DNA of 64,000 nt from NCBI GenBank assembly GCA_016208105.1, contig JACQYS010000031.1, positions 1 through 64,000 on the forward strand, read 5' to 3'. Made by a program: the position numbers and the translations under genes. Shown piece after piece: positions 43,536-52,619 of the stretch (positions within the stretch are counted from its first letter, which is position 1; every line of letters starts with the position of its first letter). Source of the stretch: Desulfovibrio sp. GTDB lineage: Bacteria; Desulfobacterota; Desulfovibrionia; Desulfovibrionales; Desulfovibrionaceae. The notes below the pieces were generated by a model. The model saw nothing but the letters and a program-made list of their open reading frames with translations, was not told where the DNA came from and searched no databases.

Positions 43536-44741
43536 TCAGCGCAGATCGAAAGCGGCTTTCATTGAACCGTTCCCTGCTTTGTCGAAAGAGACCTGAAAGG
43601 CGTTCTTCCAATCATCTATACGGAAAAGTCCGGTCAAAAGCCCTTGCACGGGGTAGCCGCCCGAAGCCAGCAGATCGAGGCACACCTTGTAGGTACGAAC
43701 ACGATGGCCGTTCCACGTGGCGGTGGCGTAGCTGGCCGAACCGGTCACTTGAAGCTGACGAAACCACAGGCTTGAAACATCAACCTTGTTCAATTGGCTG
43801 GCGGTGCCGATCATCACGTAACGGCCCCTGGAGCGCAGAGCCAGCAGGGCTTCCTGGAACGTTCCAGAGGAAGCCACGCAGTCGAAGACCATATCCGCTC
43901 CGCCTTCCACGTTGCCGCCGCCCATGGTGGTGGGAATAAATCTCCCCCCGCAGGCTTTGGCCAAATCCTGTCGACCTGGAGAACGGAGCACCTGATCAGC
44001 GCCGCCGGCCCGGGCCATGTCCGCCTGGAAGGAGTGGCGGGCTATCACTATCAGGCGCCCTTCGAATCCCATGGCCCGCAAACAGCGCACTGCGTGCTGG
44101 CCCAGGATTCCCGCACCCCAGACCACCACTGTGGAACCGGGCTCTGGGAAGTTCTCCAGGATTGGCTGCATCACCGAGGCCATGGAATCCACGAGCACCG
44201 CGTCCTCGTCGCTTAAGCCGTCCGGAACGGGCAGCACCTTTGATGGATGCGCGGAACACATTTCGGCCATGCCGCCGGAAGCCTTGGCGTTGAAACCGAG
44301 TACGGAACTGGGCGGTAGCGCGCCATCCAGGAAATTCTCACAGAGGTTGTATTCGCCTTGGGCGCAGAACCGGCATGGAGGCAGTTCGCGGCAGGCGCAG
44401 TCCAGAACGGGTTCCACGACGACGCGCTGCCCTTTGGCCAGGGAAGAATCCGCAGGCGCGGCATCCACGGTTCCCAGAACCTCATGGCCAATGATCATGG
44501 GCAGGGAGGCGTATGGTTCCAAAAGCATGGACTCGGCCCCCTTGAGGAGATTCAGATCCGAGCCGCAAATACCGCACAACCGTGTCCGAATCGTCACCCA
44601 GCCTGGGCGGGCCGGCACGAAGGGAACATCCTCCAGCTTGAGAGGTGTCACCAAATGGTGGAACCGTTTGCGCTGAATTTTGCTGAAGAACGCGGACAGC
44701 AGGTAGCGCGGGATGGAACGATGGTAAACAAGCGCTTTCAT
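43536..44741 (-). CDS. Zinc-dependent medium-chain alcohol dehydrogenase
   Basis: 401 aa. The catalytic zinc site is GICGSD with GHEVLGTV, and the structural zinc Cys residues lie in CACRELPPCRFCAQGEYNLC. The NAD(P)-binding Rossmann segment is VVVWGAGILGQHAVR. Related enzymes oxidise polyols, sugar alcohols or threonine. The ATG at 44741 is preferred to an ATG 12 codons upstream because MKALVYH is the family's usual start; the SD is weak. In this context a nucleotide-sugar or glycan precursor is a plausible substrate. Confidence 0.85.
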   Translation of the reverse strand: MKALVYHRSIPRYLLSAFFSKIQRKRFHHLVTPLKLEDVPFVPARPGWVTIRTRLCGICGSDLNLLKGAESMLLEPYASLPMIIGHEVLGTVDAAPADSSLAKGQRVVVEPVLDCACRELPPCRFCAQGEYNLCENFLDGALPPSSVLGFNAKASGGMAEMCSAHPSKVLPVPDGLSDEDAVLVDSMASVMQPILENFPEPGSTVVVWGAGILGQHAVRCLRAMGFEGRLIVIARHSFQADMARAGGADQVLRSPGRQDLAKACGGRFIPTTMGGGNVEGGADMVFDCVASSGTFQEALLALRSRGRYVMIGTASQLNKVDVSSLWFRQLQVTGSASYATATWNGHRVRTYKVCLDLLASGGYPVQGLLTGLFRIDDWKNAFQVSFDKAGNGSMKAAFDLR

Positions 44742-44886
44742 GGCCGAGTACTTGGAGCAGCGAGGCGTTGCTGTCAAGGTTGACTCCGGTTTTGGCCGGG
44801 AGTAGAGAGCACCGTCCCACTTGGGTTGAAAAACCCGTGGGATATCGACACACGGCTATCGTGAAAGAACAGGCCCGAGAGGTATC

Positions 44887-46101
44887 ATGTCCAAACGCTC
44901 CAGCATCGCCCTGGGAACCATTCTCAAAAACTTCGCCCGGGTATCCCGCCATCCGTGGATCGCCTCGAGGCTCATCGCTCTTGAGAAGGAGAAGTTCCTT
45001 TTCAAACAGTTGAACCCAAAGGCGCACGAAGGCGTTGCCCGTTCCATCCGGCAGGTCTCCATCCGCATTACGGATATCTGCAACCTGCGCTGCCATACCT
45101 GCGGCCAGTGGGGTGACCAGGGATTTCTGCATTGCTCTGATTTGAAGGAACTCAAGAAGGCCGAAGTGAGCCCGGAGCGCTACCATCTGCTCCTGGCGGA
45201 TTTGGCCACGCACGGCCACTTCCCCTCGGTTTACCTTTGGGGGGGCGAGCCCACCATGTACAAGGGCTGGATGGAGATCATCGAACACGCCACTGTGCTC
45301 GGCATGCCCACCTCCATCGCCACGAACGCCACCGGCATCGCCAAGGCCGCCGAACGCCTGGTGGCGGCGCCGATGTTTCTCTTGCAGATGTCCATCGACG
45401 GCCCGGACCCGGATACGCACAACGCCGCCCGTCCCTCGGCCGGCGGCGGGAACAATTTCCAGGACATCATGGATTCGCTGGACGCAATCAACGAACAGAA
45501 GCGTCTCACCGGAAAGAAATTGCCTTTGACCGCTTCGCTTACCACCATCTCCCAGGCCAACGCACACCGGTTGGTGGACATCTACGAAACCTTCAAGGAC
45601 AAGGTCGACCTCTTCGTGTTCTACCTCTCCTGGTGGATCGACGAGGCCTCGGCCGACGCCCATGAAGTGGATTTTGAAGGCCGGTTCGGGTTCAAACCCA
45701 AGCTGCACCGGGGCTGGGTGGGGGACTGGACCATAAAGGATCATGCCACCCTGGACGCCCAGCTCAAGGAAGTGCTCAAGCGCTCCAAAAGCTGGGACTC
45801 TCCGGCCGTGAACATCATCCCAAACATTACGGGTGTGGACAACCTGCGCGAGTACTACTCCGACCATTCCACCACCTACGGCTACGACCAGTGCATCTCC
45901 ATATACCAGGCGGTGGAAATCGACTCCAACGGCGACATGTCACCATGCCGCGACTATCACGACTATGTGGTAGGCAATGTCAAAAAGAACACCATTACAG
46001 AGATATGGAACAATGATGCCTACCGGAAATTCCGGTCCAGCCTCACCACCAAAGGGCTCATGCCCGCGTGCACACGCTGCTGCGGACTGATGGGGTACTA
46101 G
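44887..46101 (+). CDS. Radical SAM protein with SPASM-like C-terminus
   Basis: 404 aa. The radical SAM CxxxCxxC motif is CNLRCHTC (about residues 65-72), and the SAM-binding WGGEPTM and later SIDGPDPD follow. The C-terminal third has further Cys residues (CISIYQ, SPCRDYHDY, CTRCCGLM) fitting a SPASM-type auxiliary cluster. It is divergent from the zinc dehydrogenase, with GAGAGG before the ATG. Radical SAM/SPASM enzymes modify peptides, proteins or sugars; no precursor peptide is seen beside it, so a glycan role is possible. Substrate unknown. Confidence 0.85.
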   Translation: MSKRSSIALGTILKNFARVSRHPWIASRLIALEKEKFLFKQLNPKAHEGVARSIRQVSIRITDICNLRCHTCGQWGDQGFLHCSDLKELKKAEVSPERYHLLLADLATHGHFPSVYLWGGEPTMYKGWMEIIEHATVLGMPTSIATNATGIAKAAERLVAAPMFLLQMSIDGPDPDTHNAARPSAGGGNNFQDIMDSLDAINEQKRLTGKKLPLTASLTTISQANAHRLVDIYETFKDKVDLFVFYLSWWIDEASADAHEVDFEGRFGFKPKLHRGWVGDWTIKDHATLDAQLKEVLKRSKSWDSPAVNIIPNITGVDNLREYYSDHSTTYGYDQCISIYQAVEIDSNGDMSPCRDYHDYVVGNVKKNTITEIWNNDAYRKFRSSLTTKGLMPACTRCCGLMGY

Positions 46102-46247
46102 CCCTGTGTTGTTTCCCCCTCGGGCGGTCGAGTGTTCGTAGATAACGTGGGGGCAGTAAGGCTGACGGTTTTTGCGCTTGTGCCGTTCGGGCTGCTCCGG
46201 ACGGCTCTCCTTTTTTGCGCTTAGCAGACAGGAAAGGCCTTTGCGCC

Positions 46248-47333
46248 ATGAAACATCCGAAAAAACTCGTTCTTATTCTACAGGACCTCCTTTATGGCGG
46301 ATCCCAACGCCACGCCCTTGAGCTGGCCCGACGCATCGACCGGAGGAAGTTCGCACCGGAATTTTGGATGCTCTCGGCAGGGGCTGATTTCGCACCCATG
46401 GCTCAAGAGGCCGGCATACCCATGAGGTGGCTGTCCGATAAGCGTACGGTTGTCCCGGCTGCGATTCTCGCATTACGACGGGAGCTTGCAAAGAGTGGTC
46501 CTGACATCCTCATGCCCCTCACGGCCGTTCCAAACATCTGGGGGAGGCTCTTCGGCAGGCTGGCTGGAGTCCCCTTAGTAATAGGCACCTGTCGGGGTGG
46601 GGGGAACATTAAACGCCAGCACGAGCGTTTCCTGGCTCGTTTGGCGCATCATCACATCACGAACACGAAAGCCTTGAAGGGCGCACTCCTGAAACTGGGC
46701 AGAAATGACGCTCAGGTAACAGTGATCCCAAATGGGGTGGACACCGACTTCTTCACTCCCGACCCAGACGGCTTCGGTCTGGTGCGCAAAGTGGCGCTTT
46801 GCGTGGCCAGGTTTGTGGAAGACAAGGACCACCTTACCCTGCTGCGAGCCTTCGATAGGGCTTGGACCCAGGTTCCGGAAGCCGAGTTGTGGCTGGTGGG
46901 GGATGGTCCCCTGAAGGGCAGGGTTGAGTTTTCCGCCCGCCGTCTGGCCTGTGCGCGTCAGATAAAAGTATTTCCCGGCGGTTCCGACTTACGGCCTTTC
47001 TATCGTCAGGCCAGCGTGCTGCTGTTGTCTTCGGTGCGTGAGGGGCTGCCCAACGTGGTCTTGGAAGGGATGGCATCCGGAGTGCCAGTGGCCGCAACTG
47101 CCGTGGGGGGCATACCAGAGGTGGTGGAAGAGGGGCGCACAGGCTTGTTGAGTCCTGCCAAGGACGAATCAGGGCTTGCAACGAGTCTTGTCAGACTTTT
47201 TTCTGATGAGCCGTTGCGCTCCCGTATGGCCAGTGAGGCCAGAAACGTAACCGAGAGGGAGTTTTCCATGTCAGTCATGGTGAAACGGCACGAAGAACTC
47301 CTTGAGGAACTTACCAAGAACCGCACAGCCTGA
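46248..47333 (+). CDS. Glycosyltransferase family 4
   Basis: 361 aa. The start LILQDLLYGGSQRHALELARRI is the acceptor-domain glycine loop of GT4 enzymes. The donor site is SSVREGLPNVVLEGMASGVPVAA, with the two Glu residues in place. GGAAAGG lies about 10 nt before the ATG at 46248. It follows the radical SAM gene on the same strand after 146 nt. Likely adds one sugar to a surface glycan. Confidence 0.88.
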   Translation: MKHPKKLVLILQDLLYGGSQRHALELARRIDRRKFAPEFWMLSAGADFAPMAQEAGIPMRWLSDKRTVVPAAILALRRELAKSGPDILMPLTAVPNIWGRLFGRLAGVPLVIGTCRGGGNIKRQHERFLARLAHHHITNTKALKGALLKLGRNDAQVTVIPNGVDTDFFTPDPDGFGLVRKVALCVARFVEDKDHLTLLRAFDRAWTQVPEAELWLVGDGPLKGRVEFSARRLACARQIKVFPGGSDLRPFYRQASVLLLSSVREGLPNVVLEGMASGVPVAATAVGGIPEVVEEGRTGLLSPAKDESGLATSLVRLFSDEPLRSRMASEARNVTEREFSMSVMVKRHEELLEELTKNRTA

Positions 47334-47491
47334 GCATTGGCGAGGCCTGGCATCAACAGCTCGAAAGTACTATTCATTTCGACAGATTGGTTCTATATCC
47401 GGGCCGGATTCGCTTAGGCGATAATCCCAGCTTTGCCTACTGATGTCTGGAGTGACCCGCACTGGGGATAAGGATTTTTGGAGACAGCATA

Positions 47492-47896
47492 ATGAGACCC
47501 TTTCTGCTTGCCATTGCCCTCTTCTTCATGGCACTGAGCCCCGCCCTGGCGCAGGCCGACATCACGGGGCTGTGGGTGGCCGATTTTTACGGCAACAAGG
47601 TCGAATGCCACATGGAGCAGCGCGGCCAGTTTCTTTATGGGGTGGCTTACGTAACCACAAAGGCCGGGGAGCGGAACACCTATCACCTCGCCGGACTGAT
47701 CGATGGCAACAACATACGCGCCATGCACGGCAGCGGTAATTATTTTGTAGGCTCTCTCCAAAACGGGGACAAGGCTGCGGGGACCTTCTTTTTCAAGGAT
47801 GGCCCTTCCTTCTCCATACAGGCTGACCGGACCAGGCAGGGCAAGACCGCGCCGGGAGGGCTGGAGTGGCCTGCCGGGTATCCTCCGGTCAACTGA
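47492..47896 (+). CDS. Small secreted protein, 134 aa
   Basis: A clear signal peptide (cleavage after ALAQA, about residue 22) precedes a small beta-rich domain of about 110 residues (ITGLWVADFYGNKVECHM through FSIQADRTRQG). One Cys remains after cleavage. GGAG lies 8 nt before the ATG. I do not recognise a family. Lying just before a family 2 glycosyltransferase, it may be a periplasmic helper. Confidence 0.7.
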   Translation: MRPFLLAIALFFMALSPALAQADITGLWVADFYGNKVECHMEQRGQFLYGVAYVTTKAGERNTYHLAGLIDGNNIRAMHGSGNYFVGSLQNGDKAAGTFFFKDGPSFSIQADRTRQGKTAPGGLEWPAGYPPVN

Positions 47897-47919
47897 GCCT
47901 AAGGGATTGAGGTAATTCA

Positions 47920-49092
47920 TTGAAGACACTGTTCGTTCTGTCAGCGCTTGGCGAAATCGCGCTGCTCATGGCTCTCTTCTGGGCCGGGCGCAGGCATGTG
48001 CTCGCCGGTCTCAAGCGTTTCTATTCTGGGCCGGTCCGTCTGGCGAAAGAACCCCGCGCGGCAATGATCATCCCCATAACCGGGGACTCTCCCGCCGTGC
48101 GTCTGGGACTGGAAAGCCTGCTTGCCCAGGATTATCCCAACATTCGCTATGTGTTGGTGACCCACGACGAGGCCGACACCGCCACGGTGGTCGCCCGCGG
48201 CCTCATAGAAGGCCGTGAGGACGCCACGCACCTCTTGAGCGGTTCCGCTGACGCCTGCGGCCAAAAGAACCATAGCCTGCTGGCAGGCTTGGCCACGGTG
48301 CGTGACTGGGCCGACATCTACATCTTCTGCGACTCCACCCACGTGGCCCGTCCCGACCTGGCAAGACTTTTGGTGGAGCCCATCGCCTTGGGCCAGGCAT
48401 CAATCTCCAGCGGTTTCCATCGTATAGTCCCCTTGGATGGGGCCGTTCCCACACTGGGGATGTTAAACGTCTGCCTGTTCCTGCACTGCCTCCAGCCCAT
48501 CCGGGCCATCACCCAGCCCTGGGGCGGGGCCATGTCCGTTTCCCGTGAGGCCTTCGAGGAATACGGTGTGGCCGAAGTGTGGGAAAAGAACATCGTGGAT
48601 GACTTCTCCCTTGGGCCCCTTTTGGCCAAGCGCGGCATAAGGACTTGGCCCGTGGCCGAGGCCTGCCTGGACACGCCACTTAAGAAAGTCTCCTTTGCAC
48701 ACTGGCAGGACTGGCTTACCAGGCAACTGCTCTATCTGAAATTCTGCACCCCGGAGATGTGGCTAGGCTCGCTGCTGGTGGTTGGTCTTTTCATTGTGCC
48801 TCCGCTGTTGGCTGTGCTGGGAAGTCTGGGAGTTCTTTTCGGATCGGTCGATCCCTGGTGGCTTGGAGCCGCGACATGCTACGCTGCGGCCTTTGCTGTG
48901 GTGGGGATGTTTTTCCGCACCCTTTCCCCAAAGCCCGTTGGGGTCTGGGACTGGATGAAAGGTTTTTTCGCTTCCCCCTTGATGACCGTCTGGTGCTACC
49001 TTCGCACCTGGACCACGTTCACCATGAGCTGGCGCGGCATCGCCTACAAAGTGACCTGGGGAGGCCGGGTGGTGGAGGTCATCAGGCAGTGA
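47920..49092 (+). CDS. Membrane glycosyltransferase family 2
   Basis: 390 aa. An N-terminal membrane segment precedes a GT-A domain (AAMIIPITGDSPAVRLGLESLL, then FCDSTHV in the donor-metal position), a QPWGGAMSVSREAFEEY segment, and about three C-terminal transmembrane helices. The layout is that of ceramide glucosyltransferase/HpnI-like enzymes. I chose the TTG at 47920 because TTGAGG lies 7 nt upstream and no ATG is close. Its stop overlaps the next start (GTGA). Confidence 0.85.
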   Translation: MKTLFVLSALGEIALLMALFWAGRRHVLAGLKRFYSGPVRLAKEPRAAMIIPITGDSPAVRLGLESLLAQDYPNIRYVLVTHDEADTATVVARGLIEGREDATHLLSGSADACGQKNHSLLAGLATVRDWADIYIFCDSTHVARPDLARLLVEPIALGQASISSGFHRIVPLDGAVPTLGMLNVCLFLHCLQPIRAITQPWGGAMSVSREAFEEYGVAEVWEKNIVDDFSLGPLLAKRGIRTWPVAEACLDTPLKKVSFAHWQDWLTRQLLYLKFCTPEMWLGSLLVVGLFIVPPLLAVLGSLGVLFGSVDPWWLGAATCYAAAFAVVGMFFRTLSPKPVGVWDWMKGFFASPLMTVWCYLRTWTTFTMSWRGIAYKVTWGGRVVEVIRQ

Positions 49093-49589
49093 CCGGGATC
49101 CCTCCCGGCCTCACGCTTCCGGCAGAGATTTTGGGAGCAGCCGGGAAATACGATTACGTCGATCATTTCGCCGTGGAGAGCGGCAAAGAAATCCGCCATT
49201 TTCTGGCGGATTTCTTTATGTATCGACCGGGCTGGCTGAGAGCGCTGTTTCTTTTGCGAAAACCGCTGGCCCTGGCTCTTGGCATCAAACATTCACTGCA
49301 GGCAGACCGGCTGATAACACCGGGAGATATCCCTTTCGTACTTGGTGAGTCGCTTTTGGTATTTCGGGTGGTGGCGGCCGAGGACGGCAGATACTGGGCC
49401 GGTGCTGCGGATGACGTCCATCTGTTCGCCCTGCTGGCGATTGTTTGTGAAAGAACTGGGCAGGGTGGTTACCGGCACCGGGTTATGACCTTCGTTCGCT
49501 ACAAGAACTGGCGCGGGCCATTCTACTTTCTTTTGATTAGGCCGTTCCACACATTGGTGGTCAAGGCTATGGCAGAAGGGGCGCGCTAA
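49089..49589 (+). CDS. DUF2867-family protein
   Basis: 166 aa from the GTG at 49089, which overlaps the glycosyltransferase stop as GTGA; GGAGG lies 10 nt upstream. The pattern DYVDHFAVE, FLADFFMYRPGWLRAL, then VRYKNWRGPFYFLLIRPFH matches what I know of DUF2867, a domain of unknown function. Soluble, one hydrophobic stretch in the middle. Longer upstream frames run inside the glycosyltransferase gene and are not real. Its last 4 nt overlap the end of the opposing flippase gene. Confidence 0.75.
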   Translation: MTGIPPGLTLPAEILGAAGKYDYVDHFAVESGKEIRHFLADFFMYRPGWLRALFLLRKPLALALGIKHSLQADRLITPGDIPFVLGESLLVFRVVAAEDGRYWAGAADDVHLFALLAIVCERTGQGGYRHRVMTFVRYKNWRGPFYFLLIRPFHTLVVKAMAEGAR

Positions 49590-51046
49590 AACGCCTGCTC
49601 CCGCACTCTGGCCTGGGCCTTCATATCCTTCCACCATGTCCATCCCAGTACCACGAACGGTGCTATGCCTCCAGTTTCGGCGACCTCGCGAATCCCAAAA
49701 AGCCCAAGCCCCAGGTACAGCCCCGCTCCTATGAGCGCGGCCACCAGCACGGGACGCACCGCCCGCCATTTGATGAGCTTCATGCTCCGCTGACAATAAA
49801 AGGTGGTGCAGCAGGCCACGGTGCCCTTGGTGATGACGATGGAGAGCCCGGCGCCCAGGAGCGGATTGTTGGGAATGAGCAGGGCGCACAAGAGGATGTT
49901 GAAGGCCAGTCCCGCACCGTAAATCCAGAACAGGGCGTATTGGCGGTGCTGACTCATCATGAGGTAGGCCGCCAGGTTGTGGATGAAGCTGAACATCACT
50001 GACGGCACGAGCCATTTCTGCAGCCACATGGCGTCCACGTAGCTTGCGCCGTAGATGAGCCCGATAATCCTGTCCGACTCAACGAAAAGAAAGAACATAA
50101 CCGGAATGGAGGCTCCGAAGAGCCACTTCACCGAGTTGTCTTTGAGCCTGTCGAATTCATTCTTGTCCTGGCGCCACAGGCCAACGAACAAGGGAAAAAG
50201 CACACTCTTCATGAGCAGACTGGAAATGGGGATCTGTACCGCGTCCACCACTTCCCAGGTGGCCGAATACTGCGCCACGGCGTGAGGACCGGAGAACTTC
50301 TGCAAAAAGAAGAGATTGGCTTTATTGTAGAGGATTGAGAAGAAGGCCATGAACACGAAGACCACGCCCCCCTTGGCCGTGTTCCAGGTGCGGGCCAGGG
50401 CGTTGCTTTTTAGCGTCAAGCTCTGGACATCTGTTTTGCTGATGGTGAACCAGGCTCCCCCGATCAGGTTGATTCCGTTTTCTATGAGCTTGAAAAGAGC
50501 GATCCAGTGGGGTTGGAAGCCCAGAGCCAAAGTCCCGAGCGCCCAGCCGTATCCGACGATGGCACCCACCGACTTTATTCGCGCCTCCAGGTCCTGGCGC
50601 CCCTGGACGCGGCAGGCCACAAAAAAGCTGCTGGCCAGAGCCTCGAGGCCGACTCCGGCGGTGATAACCTGGATCAGGTTGGTAAGACCGCCGGTATAGC
50701 GCTGTTGCAGAACGAACATCCACACCCCGAACCACCCGATCAGCAAGATGATGCCCTTGATCAGGGTGTACTGGACCAGAATGTCGCCCTTGTGGCCGAA
50801 TTTCTTGGACAGTGAAGACACCAGGGGCTGATTCAGGCCGAACTCGCCCAGGAAAAGCACGATCATGGCCGTGTTGAAGGCCAATTGGAATTCGCCGTAA
50901 TGGCTCTGGTCCATTCGGGCCAGATAGATGAAGAAGCAGGTGTGCAGGATGTCCCGGATGGTCTGGGCCGAAGCCAGGTGCAGGAACTTGCCGATGATGC
51001 CGTGAGAGGCTGCGCCCGCCTGCTGGGTGTTGGGGGAGACGGTCAT
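49586..51046 (-). CDS. Wzx-like oligosaccharide flippase
   Basis: 486 aa with about twelve to fourteen hydrophobic helices and basic cytoplasmic loops, the layout of the polysaccharide-transporter (PST/MATE-like) superfamily. An early segment (KFLHLASAQTIRDILHTCFFIYLA) is the usual amphipathic entry helix. It should flip a lipid-linked oligosaccharide across the inner membrane. It lies downstream of a radical SAM gene in a minus-strand operon from 56916. Confidence 0.85.
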   Translation of the reverse strand: MTVSPNTQQAGAASHGIIGKFLHLASAQTIRDILHTCFFIYLARMDQSHYGEFQLAFNTAMIVLFLGEFGLNQPLVSSLSKKFGHKGDILVQYTLIKGIILLIGWFGVWMFVLQQRYTGGLTNLIQVITAGVGLEALASSFFVACRVQGRQDLEARIKSVGAIVGYGWALGTLALGFQPHWIALFKLIENGINLIGGAWFTISKTDVQSLTLKSNALARTWNTAKGGVVFVFMAFFSILYNKANLFFLQKFSGPHAVAQYSATWEVVDAVQIPISSLLMKSVLFPLFVGLWRQDKNEFDRLKDNSVKWLFGASIPVMFFLFVESDRIIGLIYGASYVDAMWLQKWLVPSVMFSFIHNLAAYLMMSQHRQYALFWIYGAGLAFNILLCALLIPNNPLLGAGLSIVITKGTVACCTTFYCQRSMKLIKWRAVRPVLVAALIGAGLYLGLGLFGIREVAETGGIAPFVVLGWTWWKDMKAQARVREQAF

Positions 51047-51113
51047 GCTGCGCGGGCTTTTTCCATGGTGAACCTGTTTGGGGCGGGCTCAAGGCCCGCC
51101 CCAGGTACTGCTA

Positions 51114-52565
51114 TTACTTTTTGCCTTTCGCCTTTGAAGGCTTCGGCTTCTTGGTTTTGGTTTTTGCCTCGGCTGGTTTGGCTACAGAACGTGGTGTCGT
51201 GGAAGCAGAGGCTGCGTCTGGTTTCACGGCCGGAACAGCGGCCTTTTCCTTCACAGCAACCGCAGCGGCAGGCTTCGTCGCAGGCAGAGTGGCGCACGCC
51301 TCGGCGGGAAGGTTGGCAGGCGCGGCTGCCTTGGCTGCTCCGCAACACCCGCCGCGCGGGGTGCAGCTTATGAATGTGCCATATTTTTCCAGCTCGTCCA
51401 CGCGGCAACTCCAGACCATCCTGCCCTTGTGGAGGATGGCGTCGGGGCAGCCGTCGCACATGTTCTGTCGGCCGTCCTCGAACAGGTCGCAGGGCTGGAT
51501 GATCATGATGGACTGGATGTGCAGGCAGTCGGTCCATTTGGAGGGGTTCTGCAACCACTTCCAGAATATCTTGCGTATGCTCTTGCTGAAAAGGGCCAGG
51601 GGGAAGAGAGCCTGGGCAGTGTTGGTGAGCCAGGGTCTGGTGTAGGCCAGGTAGGTTCCCCATATCAGGTGGTGGATGCTCTGGACGAGTTCCGCGAACT
51701 TGGGGCCGAGGTAGCCCAGGGTGCGGTTCTTGTCGCCCACTTTGAGGGTGAGCAGCCACTTCATGGAGCGCGGGTCCTCGGTGCCGTTCAAAAAGGCGCA
51801 GGGCTCGAATTCCGGGTCGATCTCGCGAATTTTGTCGGCCACGTCCTGGGCCAGGATGTCCTTGTGGGTCTCCATGTGGTCCAGCTGGTAAACCAACTGG
51901 CCGACGTCCACGGGCTTGCCGCCGGCGTGGCAGTCGAAACCGGCCTGGGCTTTGACTGAGCGGAACAGGATGAAGACCATGGTCTGCACACGGTCGATGT
52001 GATCCTGGGCCCAGCGCACGAGCATGGGGATCTGGTCCAGGGTGTCGCGATAGATGGTGGCGTTGAAAGCGCAGGCCACTTTGCCGCCGCTGTTCTCGTG
52101 GATCATGTTGGCCAGGGTGAGGCGCAGTTCACAGAGCTCTTTCTCGGTCTTGCCGATAGAGCCAGGACGTTTCTGGTGCGAGTCGACATGCATGGTGAAG
52201 CCCACCAAGCCGGCCGCGGTCAGGTCTCGCACCAGAGCGGGAGTAAGGGCATGTCCGTTGGAATTGATGATGGGCTTCCAGCCCTGGGCTGCTACGTAGC
52301 GCACCAGCTCCACGATGTGAGGGTAGATGAGGGGCTCGCCACCGGCGATGGAGATGCCGTCCGTGCGGCGCAGGTTCCGCACGGTCTCCAATTCCCGGAT
52401 CACGTCCTCGAGCGGCCTGTGGCCGTCGGGGTCGTTCTCACGGTAGCATCCCTCGCAGTAGAGGTTGCACTTGGTGGTCGGTTCGAGCCAAGTGATGGAG
52501 TTGTCGGCCAGGTTCCAGGGGAGGCGGTAATAAACCTCGGGCGTAAGGGGGCGTTTGGGATTCAT
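51114..52565 (-). CDS. Radical SAM protein with Lys/Ala/Pro-rich tail
   Basis: 483 aa. The radical SAM motif is CNLYCEGC, with GGEPLIYP following. A middle helical region (FPLALFSKSIRKIFWKWLQN) may be amphipathic. Then Cys residues (CDLFEDGRQNMCDGCPD, CTPRGGCCG) suggest an extra iron-sulfur cluster. The last 75 residues are low-complexity Ala/Lys/Pro, ending KPSKAKGKK, unusual for the family and possibly membrane- or glycan-binding. The ATG at 52565 is chosen as closest to the domain; the SD is weak. Function unknown; the context is glycan assembly. Confidence 0.82.
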   Translation of the reverse strand: MNPKRPLTPEVYYRLPWNLADNSITWLEPTTKCNLYCEGCYRENDPDGHRPLEDVIRELETVRNLRRTDGISIAGGEPLIYPHIVELVRYVAAQGWKPIINSNGHALTPALVRDLTAAGLVGFTMHVDSHQKRPGSIGKTEKELCELRLTLANMIHENSGGKVACAFNATIYRDTLDQIPMLVRWAQDHIDRVQTMVFILFRSVKAQAGFDCHAGGKPVDVGQLVYQLDHMETHKDILAQDVADKIREIDPEFEPCAFLNGTEDPRSMKWLLTLKVGDKNRTLGYLGPKFAELVQSIHHLIWGTYLAYTRPWLTNTAQALFPLALFSKSIRKIFWKWLQNPSKWTDCLHIQSIMIIQPCDLFEDGRQNMCDGCPDAILHKGRMVWSCRVDELEKYGTFISCTPRGGCCGAAKAAAPANLPAEACATLPATKPAAAVAVKEKAAVPAVKPDAASASTTPRSVAKPAEAKTKTKKPKPSKAKGKK

Positions 52566-52619
52566 GGCTGTCCGTCTTCTGGTTTGGCTTTGAAACAACG
52601 TTGATAAATCCAAAAAAAT

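Noticed and set aside
43536-44741. Zinc dehydrogenase as the missing ceramide ketoreductase
   Set aside because: It is a medium-chain zinc enzyme, whereas CerR-type reductases are short-chain/extended Rossmann proteins without these Cys sites.
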